Assembly: GCF_012349115.1 (NCBI RefSeq)
Contig: NZ_PQIG01000063.1
Span: 1-64,000 of the forward strand
From: Rhizobium ruizarguesonis
Lineage (GTDB): Bacteria; Pseudomonadota; Alphaproteobacteria; Rhizobiales; Rhizobiaceae
DNA: 64,000 nt
Direction of reading: 5' to 3'
The first letter of the stretch is position 1. The number at the start of each line of letters is the position of its first letter. Below are positions 10,242 to 20,166 of this stretch, piece by piece. A program made the translations under genes and the position numbers. Below the pieces are notes generated by a model, which did no database searches, was not told where the DNA came from, and saw only the letters and a list, made by a program, of their open reading frames with translations.

Positions 10242-10390
10242 TTTCTCGATCCTTGTTTTGGGGAAAACCGCGAATGCGGCGACACATTAAGAAGAGAAGA
10301 TCGCGCTAATTGTTCCCGATCGATTTCGGGTGGACTGGAAATCGGCGCCGGGCGATGATTCCTGCCGCCGATGCGCAGGAGAATGACGTC

Positions 10391-11032
10391 ATGCGAAAAC
10401 CGAATTCGATGAAGGGTCTGGAGGATCTTGGCCGCGTGCGGCTGTCGCAAAACTTCTTTCTTCGCGATTTCCTGCATTCCGAAATCGCCGATTTCTATCG
10501 CATCCCCAACATCCCCGAGGATCCCGATCTGGCGATCGAGGCGGGCAAGAGGCTCTGCGAGGAATTGCTGGAGCCGATGGAGGCAACGTTCGGGCGCCTG
10601 CATATCCGATCCGGCTATCGTTCGCCCGCGGTCAACAGGTTCGGCAACGAGAACAATCTGAACTGTTCGACCAATGCGTCCACCGCCGCGCATCACATCT
10701 GGGATATGAGGGACTTCGACGGCTGCATGGGCGCAGCCGTCTGCATTGCCGTGCCATGGATGATCGACCATTACCACGATGAAAGCGACTGGCAGCGGCT
10801 CGCCTGGTGGATTCACGACCACCTGCCTTATGCCTCGCTCTGCTTCTTTCCCAAGCTCTGGGCCTTCAATATCCAATGGCACGAACGGCCGAAGCGGGTG
10901 ATCCAGAGTTATGTCAGCCCGCGCGGCATCCTCACCAAACCCGGCATGGCCAATTGGGAAGGCGATCATGCCGCCTTTTATAAAGGATTTCCTGCGCCTA
11001 CAGCGCCGCGCGTCTTGAAGGTGATGCGATAG
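10391..11032 (+). CDS. Peptidase M15-like (D-Ala-D-Ala carboxypeptidase fold) protein
   Basis: The 213-aa protein contains a core resembling peptidase M15-type folds. IRSGYRSPAVNRF is followed by an Ala-His-His-Ile-Trp-Asp-Met...Asp segment where His and Asp residues could bind zinc. Further His residues occur at DHYHDESD and WWIHDHLPYA. There is no signal peptide, which is unusual for a cell-wall enzyme, so the role is uncertain. The ATG at 10391 follows AGGAG. The 3' end overlaps the convergent acetyltransferase gene by 55 bp. Confidence 0.6.
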   Translation: MRKPNSMKGLEDLGRVRLSQNFFLRDFLHSEIADFYRIPNIPEDPDLAIEAGKRLCEELLEPMEATFGRLHIRSGYRSPAVNRFGNENNLNCSTNASTAAHHIWDMRDFDGCMGAAVCIAVPWMIDHYHDESDWQRLAWWIHDHLPYASLCFFPKLWAFNIQWHERPKRVIQSYVSPRGILTKPGMANWEGDHAAFYKGFPAPTAPRVLKVMR

Positions 11033-11457
11033 CGGATGTGGCCGTCGCTCTCGACATAGCTGTCATAGAGCGCCCGCGCGGTTCTGTTCTGCTCGCTCGT
11101 ATGCCAGTAGAGCCGCGACCAGCCCTTGGCTTTGCAGGTCGAAACGAGATCGTCCATCAGTGCCCGCCCGACGCCCTTGCCGCGCGCATCGGCATCGACG
11201 AACAGGTCTTCGAGATAGCAGTCCCTGCCGCGGATCCACGTGCCCTCATGCGTGAGATAGAGCGCAAAGCCCATGACCCGGCCATCGATTTCGGCGACGC
11301 GCATCGCAATCGCCGACGCCGGATCGAAGACCCGGCGCCATGTGGAATCGGTGATATCGGCATCGACCGTGACTTCGTAAAAGGCGAGGTAGGCGGCCCA
11401 AAGTTCGCGCCAGCGGGCTTCGTCTTCGGGGCGGGCCTCACGTATCGTCACGGTCAT
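10978..11457 (-). CDS. GNAT-family N-acetyltransferase
   Basis: The 159-aa protein is a single GNAT domain. Motif A reads LEDLFVDADARGKGVGRALM, with the acetyl-CoA pyrophosphate loop RGKGVG, and motif B is WHTSEQNRTARALYDSY. It transfers acetyl from acetyl-CoA to an amine of unknown identity. It lies just downstream of the aldo/keto reductase at 11472 with a 14-nt gap and is probably co-transcribed with it. Its last 55 bp overlap the end of the convergent M15-like gene. Confidence 0.88.
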   Translation of the reverse strand: MTVTIREARPEDEARWRELWAAYLAFYEVTVDADITDSTWRRVFDPASAIAMRVAEIDGRVMGFALYLTHEGTWIRGRDCYLEDLFVDADARGKGVGRALMDDLVSTCKAKGWSRLYWHTSEQNRTARALYDSYVESDGHIRYRITFKTRGAVGAGNPL

Positions 11458-11471
11458 GGCGTCTCTTTCTT

Positions 11472-12419
11472 TCAGGCGCCGGCTTGGTCGAGCAGCGCCA
11501 TCGCATCATCGGAAAGCGCAAGTGTCGCCGATTTCGCCAGGCTTTCAAGCTGTGAAAGGCTGGTCGCGCTGGCGATCGGCGCCGTCACACCCTTCTTGCG
11601 CAGCAGCCAGGCGAGCGATATTTCTGCGGGCTTGGCGCCGGTCTCGGCCGAAACCTTGTCGAGCGCGGCCAGAATACGCAGGCCCTTGTCGTCGAGATAT
11701 TTCGAAACCCGGCCCTCGCGTGCGCGGCCTTCCGTATCGGCCTTGCTGCGGTATTTGCCGGTGAGGAAGCCGGCAGCAAGGCTGAAATAGGTGATGACGC
11801 CGAGGTCTTCTTCGACGCAGAGATCGGCAAGCGGCCCCTCGAAGCTCGAACGTTCATAGAGATTATATTCCGGCTGCAACACATCGTAACGCGGCAGGCC
11901 GGCCCTCTCGGCAGCGTCGAAGGATGCCTGAAGCAGTGTCGCATCATAGTTCGAGCAGCCGATGGCGCGGATCTTGCCCTGCTGCTTCAGCTTGGCAAAG
12001 GCGCCGAGCGTTTCCTCATGCGGCGTATCTTCATCCGGCCAGTGCGAGAGATAGAGGTCGATATAATCGGTCTGCAGCCGGCGCAGCGAATCCTCGACCG
12101 CCTTCAGGATATAGGTTTCCTTCAGCGTCTTTCCCTGTCCCATGTCGGAGCCGACCTTGGTGACGATAACGGCCTTGTCGCGGGAGATCTTTGCCTGGCT
12201 TAGCCAACGCCCGATGATCTCTTCGGAATCGCCGCCCTTGTTGCCCGGAACCCATGAGGAATAGACATCGGCCGTATCGATCGTGTTCAGGCCCGCGTCG
12301 AAGAAGGCATCGAGAATGGCGAAGGATGTTTTTTCGTCGGCCGTCCAGCCGAAGACATTGCCGCCGATGACGATCGGCGCGACCGATAGACCTGTTTTTC
12401 CAAGCCGGCGCATTTCCAT
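11472..12419 (-). CDS. Aldo/keto reductase
   Basis: The 315-aa AKR has Asp and Tyr in [11 protein letters not shown], Lys in VIVTKVGSD and His in [10 protein letters not shown], the complete catalytic tetrad. The length and the [12 protein letters not shown] insertion fit the YajO/IolS-like group. The ATG at 12419 follows GGAG. An open frame continues further upstream but crosses into the promoter region of the divergent oxidoreductase, so it was not used. It is likely co-transcribed with the GNAT gene. Confidence 0.87.
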   Translation of the reverse strand: MEMRRLGKTGLSVAPIVIGGNVFGWTADEKTSFAILDAFFDAGLNTIDTADVYSSWVPGNKGGDSEEIIGRWLSQAKISRDKAVIVTKVGSDMGQGKTLKETYILKAVEDSLRRLQTDYIDLYLSHWPDEDTPHEETLGAFAKLKQQGKIRAIGCSNYDATLLQASFDAAERAGLPRYDVLQPEYNLYERSSFEGPLADLCVEEDLGVITYFSLAAGFLTGKYRSKADTEGRAREGRVSKYLDDKGLRILAALDKVSAETGAKPAEISLAWLLRKKGVTAPIASATSLSQLESLAKSATLALSDDAMALLDQAGA

Positions 12420-12597
12420 GACGCTCTCCAGAAGTGTGAAGGAATTGAAATCGCGGATACGGCAGAACGCCGCCTTGACCAACTTAGTGCGATCCGCGCA
12501 TCCGGGAAGGCAAACTTCCGTGATTTCATGTCGCGCCATTGCGCCGCAGCTAGGGCCTGAATATGGTTCGCGGAAATCAGTTTGGGAGGCTTGGATC

Positions 12598-13584
12598 ATG
12601 TTGCGTTTCGGTATCATTTCAACGGCGAAGATCGGCCGCGACAATGTCGTTCCGGCGATCCAGGATGCGGAGAATTGCGTCGTCACGGCGATTGCCAGCC
12701 GTGATCTCAAGCGTGCGAGGGAGATGGCCGACCGGTTTTCGGTGCCGCATGCCTTCGGCTCCTACGAGGAGATGCTGGCCTCCGACCTCATCGACGCCGT
12801 CTACATTCCGCTGCCGACCTCGCAGCATATCGAATGGTCGATCAAGGCGGCAGATGCCGGCAAGCACGTGCTCTGCGAAAAGCCCTTGGTGCTCAAGGCC
12901 GGTGATATCGACGATCTGATCGCCGCCCGCGACCGCAACCGGGTGGTGGTCACCGAAGCCTATATGATCACCTATTCCCCGGTCTGGCAGAAGGTGCGCT
13001 CGCTGATCGGCGAGGGCGCGATCGGGTCGCTCCGGCATGTGCAGGGCGCCTTCACCTATTTCAACCGCGACCCCGCCAACATGCGCAACGTCCCCGAGCT
13101 CGGCGGCGGCGGCCTTCCCGATATCGGCGTCTATCCGGTCATGGGCACGCGTTTTTCCACAGGCAAGGAGCCGCTCTGGATCCAGGCGATCACCGAGCGC
13201 GATGCGGATTTCGGCACGGATATCTATTCGAGCGTCAAGGCCGATTTCGGTGATTTCGAGCTGAGCTTCTATATCTCGACGCAGATGGCCAACCGCCAGG
13301 TCATGGTCTTCCACGGCACCGAAGGCTACATCGAGGTCAAGTCGCCGTTCAATGCCAATCGCTGGGGACCGGAAGAGATCGAGCTTGCCGACCGCAGCCA
13401 CACTGAATCGCGCATCTTCCGCTTCCAGGACAGCCGCCAGTACAAGCGGCAGGTCGAGGCCTTCGCCCGGGCGGTGACGAACGGCAAGGAAGAGATCGTT
13501 ACCCTCGAAAATTCGAAGCTGAACCAGAAGGTGATCGACGCGATCTACCGGGCCAGCGAGAAGGACGGCTGGGAAGCAGTCTAG
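12598..13584 (+). CDS. Gfo/Idh/MocA-family oxidoreductase
   Basis: The 328-aa NAD(P)-dependent dehydrogenase has an N-terminal Rossmann fold ([17 protein letters not shown], residues 5-21) and the diagnostic [10 protein letters not shown] at about residues 95-104. The C-terminal alpha/beta domain (about 125-328) includes [13 protein letters not shown]. The family oxidises sugars, inositols or their derivatives; the substrate is unknown. GGAGG precedes the ATG. It is divergent from the aldo/keto reductase at 11472-12419. Its stop codon overlaps the start of a RIME-like repeat. Confidence 0.88.
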   Translation: MLRFGIISTAKIGRDNVVPAIQDAENCVVTAIASRDLKRAREMADRFSVPHAFGSYEEMLASDLIDAVYIPLPTSQHIEWSIKAADAGKHVLCEKPLVLKAGDIDDLIAARDRNRVVVTEAYMITYSPVWQKVRSLIGEGAIGSLRHVQGAFTYFNRDPANMRNVPELGGGGLPDIGVYPVMGTRFSTGKEPLWIQAITERDADFGTDIYSSVKADFGDFELSFYISTQMANRQVMVFHGTEGYIEVKSPFNANRWGPEEIELADRSHTESRIFRFQDSRQYKRQVEAFARAVTNGKEEIVTLENSKLNQKVIDAIYRASEKDGWEAV

Positions 13585-13683
13585 CGCATAACCCCGAAAA
13601 TCGGAATCGATTTTCGGAAAGGATTATGCGCCACTTCAGAGGGTTTGAGCGTCCTTAGCGCGTCCTATTGGACGCGCGGCGCT
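13583..13683 (+). repeat. RIME1-like intergenic mosaic element
   Basis: About 101 bp holds two palindromes, one at 13584-13631 around CCGAAAATCG...CGATTTTCGG and a second at 13648-13683 with inner arms GCGCGTCC/GGACGCGC. Size and two-palindrome structure fit the rhizobial RIME1 family as I recall it. A second copy lies at 44944-45044. The element begins inside the stop codon of the oxidoreductase gene and lies between converging genes. Confidence 0.75.
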
Positions 13684-13687
13684 CTAA

Positions 13688-14065
13688 TCACTCGGCGCGG
13701 AAGACGAAGCGCGAATAGCCGAAGAAGCTGAAGATCATCGAGGCGACGCTGGCGATCACCATGGCCGCCAGCGGCTGAAGTGCCGGCAGCGACAGCAGCA
13801 GCGCGGAATAGAGCCCGTAATTGACCAGCGCTGCCGTCACCCCGACCGAGCCATAGCGGAAGCCTTCGGCGGCAAGCGAACGGCCGGTGCGATCGAAGGT
13901 GAAGCTCCGATTGAAAGCCCAGGTCGCCGCCATGGCGAAGGCGATCGCGATGAGTCGCGCCAGAAACGGCCCGAGCGGCGTCAGATGGAGCAGCGCCGAC
14001 AGGATGCCGGCATCGACGAGGAAGCCGATGCCGCCGGCAATCGTGAAGCGGATGAGCTTTCTCAT
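13688..14065 (-). CDS. GtrA-like polyprenol-phosphate-sugar flippase
   Basis: The 125-aa protein has four predicted membrane helices (about residues 6-28, 35-52, 68-90 and 96-117) and the FxxVGxxxxxxD-like start FTIAGGIGFLVDAGIL typical of GtrA. Members flip lipid-linked monosaccharides across the inner membrane for O-antigen or cell-wall decoration. Its start overlaps the stop of the GT2 gene by 4 bp, so the two are translationally coupled. The pair resembles gtrA-gtrB of serotype-conversion loci. Confidence 0.85.
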   Translation of the reverse strand: MRKLIRFTIAGGIGFLVDAGILSALLHLTPLGPFLARLIAIAFAMAATWAFNRSFTFDRTGRSLAAEGFRYGSVGVTAALVNYGLYSALLLSLPALQPLAAMVIASVASMIFSFFGYSRFVFRAE

Positions 14066-15069
14066 GCCGCATCCGCCTTGCCGGGACGCGCGCGCGATGC
14101 CGGCCCTGCGTCGCTGAGTGGCGCCTTCAACGCGCTCGGCCTCTCCAGGCCCATATAATGGATACGGAGCTGTTCGGCGCGGGCGCGCGCAACGGAATCC
14201 AGGATGACGCCGGCGGTGAACAGCATGAAGGAGATCATCATCAGCGCCGTCGACAGCACCCAGGTCGGCATGCGGCTGACGAGACCTGTTTCGAAATATT
14301 CCGCCAGCACCGGCGCCATGAAGCCGAGGCTCGCCAGCATGAAGGTGGCGCTGATCGCGCTGAAAAAGGCGAAGGGCCGGGTTTCCTTCATCAGCATCGC
14401 GAACATCCAGAGGATCTTGGCGCCGTCGCGGAACGTCGAAAGCTTGGAGTGCGAGCCTTCCGGCCGGCGGCCGTAGTCGAGCTCCAGTTCGCTGACCGGC
14501 AGCTTCAGCCGGGAGGCATGCACGGACATTTCGGTTTCGATCTCGAAGCCGCCCGATACCGCCGGGAAGCTCTTGACGAAGCGGCGCGAAAACGCGCGGT
14601 AGCCGGAAAAGATATCGGTGAAATCGGGGCCGAAGATCATCCGGTAAAGCAGGTTGAAAAGCCGGTTGCCGAGCGCATGGCCCTGACGGCCGGCATCGGC
14701 GTGTACGCCGCGCCTTGTGCCGACCACCATGTCGGCGCGCTCGGTCAGCAGCGTGCGTACCAGTTCCTCGGCATCCTCGGGCGCATAGGTGCCGTCGCCA
14801 TCGGCGATGATGTAGATGTCGGCGTCGATGTCGGCGAACATGCGGCGCACGACATGGCCCTTGCCTTGCCGCCGCTCGCGCACGACATGCGCGCCGGCAA
14901 GCATCGCCTGCAGCGCGGTGCCGTCGGTGGAATTGTTGTCGTAGACATGGATCGCAGCATCGGGCAGCGTCGCCCGGAAGCCCTGGACGACAGGGCCGAT
15001 CGTCGCCGCTTCATTATAGCAGGGAAGCAGGACGGCAATATTCAGATTGTCGGTACGCGATCGGGCCAT
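14062..15069 (-). CDS. GT2 glycosyltransferase of the polyprenol-phosphate type (GtrB/DPM1-like)
   Basis: The 335-aa protein has a GT-A domain beginning with VLLPCYNEAATI, an acidic metal-binding motif in IIADGDGTYAPED, and SGYRAFSRRF in the acceptor region. Two C-terminal membrane helices (about residues 230-290) are typical of enzymes that move a sugar onto polyprenyl phosphate. I used the ATG at 15069, since the residues before it do not look like a GT2 N terminus. The Shine-Dalgarno is weak. It is followed by the overlapping gtrA-like gene and is divergent from the large membrane protein at 15230. Confidence 0.85.
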   Translation of the reverse strand: MARSRTDNLNIAVLLPCYNEAATIGPVVQGFRATLPDAAIHVYDNNSTDGTALQAMLAGAHVVRERRQGKGHVVRRMFADIDADIYIIADGDGTYAPEDAEELVRTLLTERADMVVGTRRGVHADAGRQGHALGNRLFNLLYRMIFGPDFTDIFSGYRAFSRRFVKSFPAVSGGFEIETEMSVHASRLKLPVSELELDYGRRPEGSHSKLSTFRDGAKILWMFAMLMKETRPFAFFSAISATFMLASLGFMAPVLAEYFETGLVSRMPTWVLSTALMMISFMLFTAGVILDSVARARAEQLRIHYMGLERPSALKAPLSDAGPASRARPGKADAA

Positions 15070-15229
15070 GACTCTACTCGTTACACTGAAAGCCGCGCTC
15101 AACCTAAATCACGCGCCGTTAATAAGACCCTATGACGCAGGCAAAATCAGCGGCTGCCACAAACGGCTTTACACTTTCTTGATCGGCGGCCGCTAAGCTT
15201 CGCTATCCGGAAACGAACCGCTAACCACG

Positions 15230-17077
15230 ATGAACGCTGTGCAGCCGATCACCCATGCATCATCCGCGATAGACGCCCCTCGGGTCGGGCTGCGCGACCT
15301 GCTGACGCGTCTCGGGCCAAGCGTCATCGCCTATAGCGTCATCCTTGCCGCCGCCATCCTCATCTCCAAGCTTTCCGGTGCCACCGATTACGTCGGCCCC
15401 GACAATGACGACGGAATGCGTCTCGTCGAAGTTCGCGATTTTCTGGCCGGGCAGGGCTGGTTCGATCTGATGCAATATCGTCTCGGCCTCGACGGCGGCA
15501 CGCTGATACACTGGTCGCGGCTGATCGATCTGCCGATCGCCTCGCTGATCTGGTTCTTCGGCCTGTTTGTTGCCCATGAGACGGCCGAGGCGCTGGCGCT
15601 GGCCGTCTGGCCGGTATCGCTCATCCTGCCTGCCATGCTCGCCATGGCGGTTGCCGGCCGGCGCATCGGCGGCGTTGCCGCCATGCACATCAGTCTCGGC
15701 TTGACCGGTCTTGCGATCTACACCGGAAACCGTTTTGCGCCGGGCGCCATCGATCATCACAATGCGCAGCTGGCCTTGGTCGCGACGATGATTGCGATGC
15801 TGCTGGATCCTGAGCGTCGCGCCTGGAGTTATGCGGTTGCCGGCATCGCGGCAGCGGTCGCCATTGCCATCGGCGCCGAGACGACACCTTTCGTCGCCGC
15901 CGTCTGCCTGACCATCGCCCTGCTCTGGGCATGGGAGGGCGAAAATTACGCTGCCGCCGCGAAGGCCTTCGGGCTGGCGCTGGCGATTGCGATCAGCATC
16001 CTCTTCTTCGCAACGGTGCCGCCCCGGCTTTATTCGATGGTCACCTGCGACAATCTCTCGCTCGGCTATTACAGCCTGGCGGCGATCGGCGGCGGATTGC
16101 TGTTGTTTTCGGCGGTTTTTGCGAGCCGCCTGCGCCGGCCCCTGCGCTTTGCCGCACTCGCCGTCGTCGGCGCCGGTGTTCTCGGTTCGGCGGTCGTGAT
16201 CGCACCGCAATGCCTGAGCGATCCGCTGGCCGGTCTCGATCCGATGCTGGTCGAGCTCTGGCTGAGGAATGTTTCGGAAGCGCAGTCGGTTTTCGTTCTC
16301 GGGCGCACCGATCCCTTCTCGATCGGTGGCTTCTATGCGGCCGGCTTGTTCGGCATCGCCGTCTGCATCTTCCGCGTCGTTCAGCGTGACCGCGTGCAGA
16401 TCCACCTGATCCTGCTCTTCCTGCTGATGACGAGCTGGGCAATCGCACTGGTCCAGGTGCGCGGTTCCACCTTCTCGAACCTGATCTCGATCTTGCCGCT
16501 TGCCCTGCTGATCATCGATATCAAGCGCATCTCCAACAACGACAACGAGAATGTCGCCGCCGCCTTCGTCTATATCGTGACCGTGCTCGCCAGTGCTCCG
16601 GCCGCCTGGGCCGTCGGTGGCGGGTTTATCTCGTTGCAGATGGAGAATGCTGCGCAGAAGAAGGCGGCGAAGCCGGCAAAGGAAATTTCCTGCACATCGC
16701 AAGCGGCGCTGGCGCCGCTCGCCGGGCTACCGGCCGGACTGATCTCCGCGCCATCGGAAATGGGCGTGCCGATCCTCCGCTTCACGCAGAACCGGGTTCT
16801 CTCCGCGCCCTATCATCGCAATCAGGGCGGCATGCTGACTGAACTGCATATCGGCATGGCGGAGCCACAGGAGGCGGAAGCCTTCCTGAAGGGGACTGGC
16901 GTGACGGCGCTTGGCTTCTGCCCCGGCGACCTGCAGACGCGCGAGATCGCCAAGCTGAAGCCGGATGGCCTCTATGCGCAGCTCGGCAAGGGGAATATTC
17001 CGCCCTATCTGGAACCGCTTCCGAAGGCGGCGGACGTGGGCGTGCAGTTCTTTCGCTATCGGCCGGCGACGAATTGA
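15230..17077 (+). CDS. Large polytopic membrane protein, candidate GT-C glycosyltransferase
   Basis: The 615-aa protein has about ten hydrophobic helices in residues 28-460, then a soluble C-terminal part (about 470-615). After the first helix comes an acidic loop, GPDNDDGMRLVEVRDF (residues 56-71), and then GGTLIHWSRLIDLP. This resembles the first periplasmic loop of GT-C enzymes such as STT3/PglB, where acidic residues bind metal and the lipid-linked donor. I do not recognise a named family. Its position, divergent from a GT2 and GtrA-like pair, supports transfer of a flipped lipid-linked sugar to a periplasmic acceptor. That role is inferred. Confidence 0.65.
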   Translation: MNAVQPITHASSAIDAPRVGLRDLLTRLGPSVIAYSVILAAAILISKLSGATDYVGPDNDDGMRLVEVRDFLAGQGWFDLMQYRLGLDGGTLIHWSRLIDLPIASLIWFFGLFVAHETAEALALAVWPVSLILPAMLAMAVAGRRIGGVAAMHISLGLTGLAIYTGNRFAPGAIDHHNAQLALVATMIAMLLDPERRAWSYAVAGIAAAVAIAIGAETTPFVAAVCLTIALLWAWEGENYAAAAKAFGLALAIAISILFFATVPPRLYSMVTCDNLSLGYYSLAAIGGGLLLFSAVFASRLRRPLRFAALAVVGAGVLGSAVVIAPQCLSDPLAGLDPMLVELWLRNVSEAQSVFVLGRTDPFSIGGFYAAGLFGIAVCIFRVVQRDRVQIHLILLFLLMTSWAIALVQVRGSTFSNLISILPLALLIIDIKRISNNDNENVAAAFVYIVTVLASAPAAWAVGGGFISLQMENAAQKKAAKPAKEISCTSQAALAPLAGLPAGLISAPSEMGVPILRFTQNRVLSAPYHRNQGGMLTELHIGMAEPQEAEAFLKGTGVTALGFCPGDLQTREIAKLKPDGLYAQLGKGNIPPYLEPLPKAADVGVQFFRYRPATN

Positions 17078-17104
17078 CGCCGGCTAATTTCAAGATGGAA
17101 TAAA

Positions 17105-17203
17105 GCATGTCGCGCAAAACTATGCGGCGGTTTGGCGATAACGGCATGCGTTTGAGATAAGGACCTAAAGCGCGAGGAGCGATCTGAAAGATCGCGACGC
17201 GCT
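17105..17203 (+). repeat. RIME-like two-palindrome repeat, divergent type
   Basis: The first palindrome (17105-17149) has GCATG...CATGC ends, and the second (17169-17203) has AGCGCG...CGCGCT ends with an inner CGATCT/AGATCG pair. The architecture matches the elements at 13583 and 44944 but the sequence differs, so it is probably another subfamily. It sits between the converging 3' ends of two genes. Confidence 0.6.
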
Positions 17204-17204
17204 A

Positions 17205-17450
17205 TCAGTGCGAGACACGCGTGGCGCGACGAAGGCGCTGATTGGCATAGAGCCCGATCACGAAGAGCATGAGGCCGCCATTATAGCCGAGCACGGCATA
17301 GACGAATGCCAGAAGGGACACCGGGCCGGGCGAGGTTATCGCCGCCAGCGCGAATGTCATTCCGATCAACGCGGCGACCAACGCGATCACGCCAGCCGAG
17401 CGCATTTGCCCGGCGCTGATGCCCAATGCTGCTGCTGTAAGAATAATCAT
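17205..17450 (-). CDS. Small hypothetical membrane protein
   Basis: The 81-aa protein is almost wholly hydrophobic, with two or three membrane helices (about residues 2-20, 20-42 and 48-68) and a basic C terminus (NQRLRRATRVSH). I do not recognise a family. I prefer the ATG at 17450, preceded by GGGAAGG at 7 nt, over the upstream start at 17504, which would add polar residues before the first helix. It is a single-gene unit. The stretch 17505-17791 to its right holds no convincing gene and presumably carries its promoter and that of xseA. Confidence 0.6.
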   Translation of the reverse strand: MIILTAAALGISAGQMRSAGVIALVAALIGMTFALAAITSPGPVSLLAFVYAVLGYNGGLMLFVIGLYANQRLRRATRVSH

Positions 17451-17791
17451 TTCAGCACCTTCCCAGAGATAACGAGGGGAAGCATAGGAAGCGCCAACTA
17501 ACAAAGATTTACCGGCGGTCCTCGCCGAAAAGCCTTTGTATTGCGGTGGTTAGCAATCCCTTTCGGGTAAAACGCACATTCTAACTATCCGTTCCGCAAC
17601 AAAACGGATTTACTCGATTTTGTTGTTTGTTCGCCCGGCTGCAACGAGTGCATGTGCAGGATGCGTTGAGACGAGCGCGCTTGATGCAGTGGCGACGAAC
17701 GCCTCCCACAACGATTTCAACGGCTGGGAAAACCGATCCCAAAGCCCGTGCCACCCTTCCTGTTTCCAGCGGATGGACATAGAAAGAGGGG

Positions 17792-19372
17792 ATGAGCAAC
17801 GTCTTCGACGGCGATTCGCCGACCAACCTTGCCGAATATTCGGTTTCGGAGCTTTCCGGCTCGATCAAGCGCACCGTCGAAACCGCCTTCGACCAGGTTC
17901 GCGTGCGCGGTGAGATCTCCGGTTACCGCGGGCCGCACTCCTCGGGCCATGCCTATTTCGCGCTGAAGGACGATCGCGCCCGCATCGATGCCGTCATCTG
18001 GAAGGGCACCTTCTCGCGGCTGAAGTTCCGTCCGGAAGAGGGCATGGAAGTCATCGCCACCGGCAAGGTCACCACCTTTCCGGGTTCCTCGAAATATCAG
18101 ATCGTCATCGAGACGCTGGAGCCGGCCGGCGCCGGCGCGCTGATGGCGCTGATCGAGGAGCGCAAGCGCAAGCTTGGCGCCGAGGGTCTGTTCGATGCCG
18201 CCCGCAAGAAGCGGCTGCCCTTCATGCCGAGCGTCATCGGCGTCGTCACCTCGCCGACCGGCGCCGTGATCCGCGATATCCTTCACCGCATCTCCGATCG
18301 TTTTCCCGTGCATGTCCTCGTCTGGCCGGTGAAGGTTCAGGGCGAAGGGTCCGGCGAGGAGGTGGCAAACGCCATCCGCGGCTTCAACGCGCTGGAACCT
18401 TCAGGCGCCATCCCACGCCCGGATGTGCTGATCGTCGCGCGCGGTGGCGGCAGTCTGGAAGACCTCTGGAGCTTCAACGACGAAATCGTCGTGCGTGCTG
18501 CGGCCGAAAGCCGGATACCGCTGATCTCGGCCGTCGGGCATGAGACCGACTGGACGCTGATCGACCATGCCGCCGATGTCCGTGCGCCGACGCCGACGGG
18601 GGCCGCGGAAATGGCGGTTCCCGTCAAGGCGGAGCTCGAGGCGCAGGCCGCCGCTCTTGCCGCGCGCCTGCAGGGCTGCATGAACCGGCAGATGGATCAG
18701 CGCCGCCAGTCGGTGCATGCTCTGATGCGGGCATTGCCGTCGCTCGATCAGCTTCTCGCCTTGCCGCGCCGCCGTTTCGACGAGGCGGCAACCGGTCTCG
18801 GCCGCGGACTGGAGCTCAACACCATCAACAAGCGCCGCGGCTTCGAGCGCGTCGCCGCGCATCTGCGCCCCGATCTGCTCGCCGGCCGCATCGCCGAGCG
18901 CCGCCAGACGCTGAACGAGCGCATGGTCCGGGCCGAGCGCATGGTCGAGCGGCTGATCGACCGCTCGAAATCACGCGTTGACCGCGCCGAAGCCATCCTC
19001 GCCTCACTGCCGGCCCGGCTGAAGACCCAGACCGACCGCGGTCGCGAACGCCTCGGCAATCTTTCGCGCCATGCCGATACGGCAATCCGCCACCAGCTGA
19101 TCCGCGCGCGCGCCGAGCTTTCCGCGCAGGACCGCGTGCTGCAGTCGCTCTCCTATAAGAATGTGCTGAAGCGCGGCTACGCCGTCATTCGCGATGAGGA
19201 TAACAGGCCGGTCTCGCAGGCTGCTCACCTCTCTGCCGGCACGGGCATCGCCATCGAATTCGCCGACGGCCGTGTCGGCGCCATGACCACGGAAGGCGGC
19301 ACGCCGCCGACCGGTGCCAAGAAGCGTAGCGTAAGACCCGCAGACCCGCCGAAGCAGGGAAGCCTTTTCTGA
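17792..19372 (+). CDS. xseA: Exodeoxyribonuclease VII large subunit
   Basis: The 526-aa large subunit joins multiple XseB subunits in a nuclease that degrades single-stranded DNA. An N-terminal OB fold (residues about 10-110, [24 protein letters not shown]) precedes the catalytic domain. Catalytic-domain motifs include [29 protein letters not shown] and [25 protein letters not shown] long coiled-coil and a C-terminal segment ([11 protein letters not shown]) follow. The length is slightly above E. coli XseA (456 aa). xseB is not nearby. The next gene begins 3 nt after the stop codon. Confidence 0.96.
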   Translation: MSNVFDGDSPTNLAEYSVSELSGSIKRTVETAFDQVRVRGEISGYRGPHSSGHAYFALKDDRARIDAVIWKGTFSRLKFRPEEGMEVIATGKVTTFPGSSKYQIVIETLEPAGAGALMALIEERKRKLGAEGLFDAARKKRLPFMPSVIGVVTSPTGAVIRDILHRISDRFPVHVLVWPVKVQGEGSGEEVANAIRGFNALEPSGAIPRPDVLIVARGGGSLEDLWSFNDEIVVRAAAESRIPLISAVGHETDWTLIDHAADVRAPTPTGAAEMAVPVKAELEAQAAALAARLQGCMNRQMDQRRQSVHALMRALPSLDQLLALPRRRFDEAATGLGRGLELNTINKRRGFERVAAHLRPDLLAGRIAERRQTLNERMVRAERMVERLIDRSKSRVDRAEAILASLPARLKTQTDRGRERLGNLSRHADTAIRHQLIRARAELSAQDRVLQSLSYKNVLKRGYAVIRDEDNRPVSQAAHLSAGTGIAIEFADGRVGAMTTEGGTPPTGAKKRSVRPADPPKQGSLF

Positions 19373-19374
19373 CG

Positions 19375-19968
19375 ATGCGGATCCTGCTGGTGCTTGCCCA
19401 TCCGCTGGAGGATAGTTTCGCCGCTGCCGTGGCAAGGACCGCGCGCGAAGCGCTGGAAGCCTCCGGCCATGTCGTCGATCTGCTCGATCTCTATGCCGAG
19501 AATTTCGATCCGCGTCTTTCGAAGGCTGAGCGCGGCGGCTATTTCGACCAGCCCTACGACACCGCAGCCGTAGCCGATATCGTTGCCCGCCTGAAGGCTG
19601 CCGATGGCCTCATTCTCGTCTTTCCGCAATGGTGGTTCAATTTCCCCGCCATCCTCAAGGGCTTCTTCGACCGTGTCTTCGCTCCCGGCGTTGCCTTCAG
19701 CCATGATGCTGCGGGCGGGCGTATCGTGCCGCAGTTGACCCATATCAGGCTGCTCTATGCGCTGACGACGACAGGCTCGCCCTGGTGGCTGGTGCGTCTC
19801 TATATGGGCGATCCGGTGCGCCGGCTCTTGAAGCGCGGCATCGCCGCCTTCTGCTCGAAGCGGCTGAATTTCAAGATGCTCAACCTGCACGACATGGACC
19901 GCGCCACGGATGCAAAGCGCAGGGCGCATCTCGATCGCGTGCGCAAGCTGCTATCGGCGATCCGCTAG
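19375..19968 (+). CDS. NAD(P)H dehydrogenase (quinone), flavodoxin-like fold
   Basis: The 197-aa protein belongs to the NQO1/KefF/MdaB group of FMN- or FAD-binding quinone reductases. It shows the N-terminal flavin phosphate loop ILLVLAHPLEDSFAAA, the isoalloxazine-contact segment LVFPQWWFNFPAILKGFFDRVF, and a downstream RLLYALTTTGSPWW strand. It catalyses two-electron quinone reduction. It starts 2 nt after the xseA stop, so it is probably translated from the same mRNA, although no functional link is obvious. Confidence 0.88.
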   Translation: MRILLVLAHPLEDSFAAAVARTAREALEASGHVVDLLDLYAENFDPRLSKAERGGYFDQPYDTAAVADIVARLKAADGLILVFPQWWFNFPAILKGFFDRVFAPGVAFSHDAAGGRIVPQLTHIRLLYALTTTGSPWWLVRLYMGDPVRRLLKRGIAAFCSKRLNFKMLNLHDMDRATDAKRRAHLDRVRKLLSAIR

Positions 19969-20012
19969 CATGCTGCCGGGGCTGGACGGTCTCCTCCTGA
20001 AGTGTGATCCAC

Positions 20013-20098
20013 ATCGCCTCGAAGGATCACCTGAGGCACAGGCGTTCTCCAGCCTCATACTCAGCACCCCGCAGGGCCTCGAAGGACGAGGCTGGCCG
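20013..20098. repeat. Degenerate intergenic repeat-like stretch
   Basis: The 198-bp gap between two converging genes holds no gene. It contains repeated CCTCGAAGGA cores next to CTGAGG-type segments, reminiscent of a widespread alphaproteobacterial intergenic repeat. The match is partial and made by eye only. Confidence 0.3.
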
Positions 20099-20166
20099 CC
20101 GCGCCGGCTCCAGCAAGGCCATGATGCTTGTCAGCGTCTGGCTCAGTCAGCGCACGACGATGCCGC

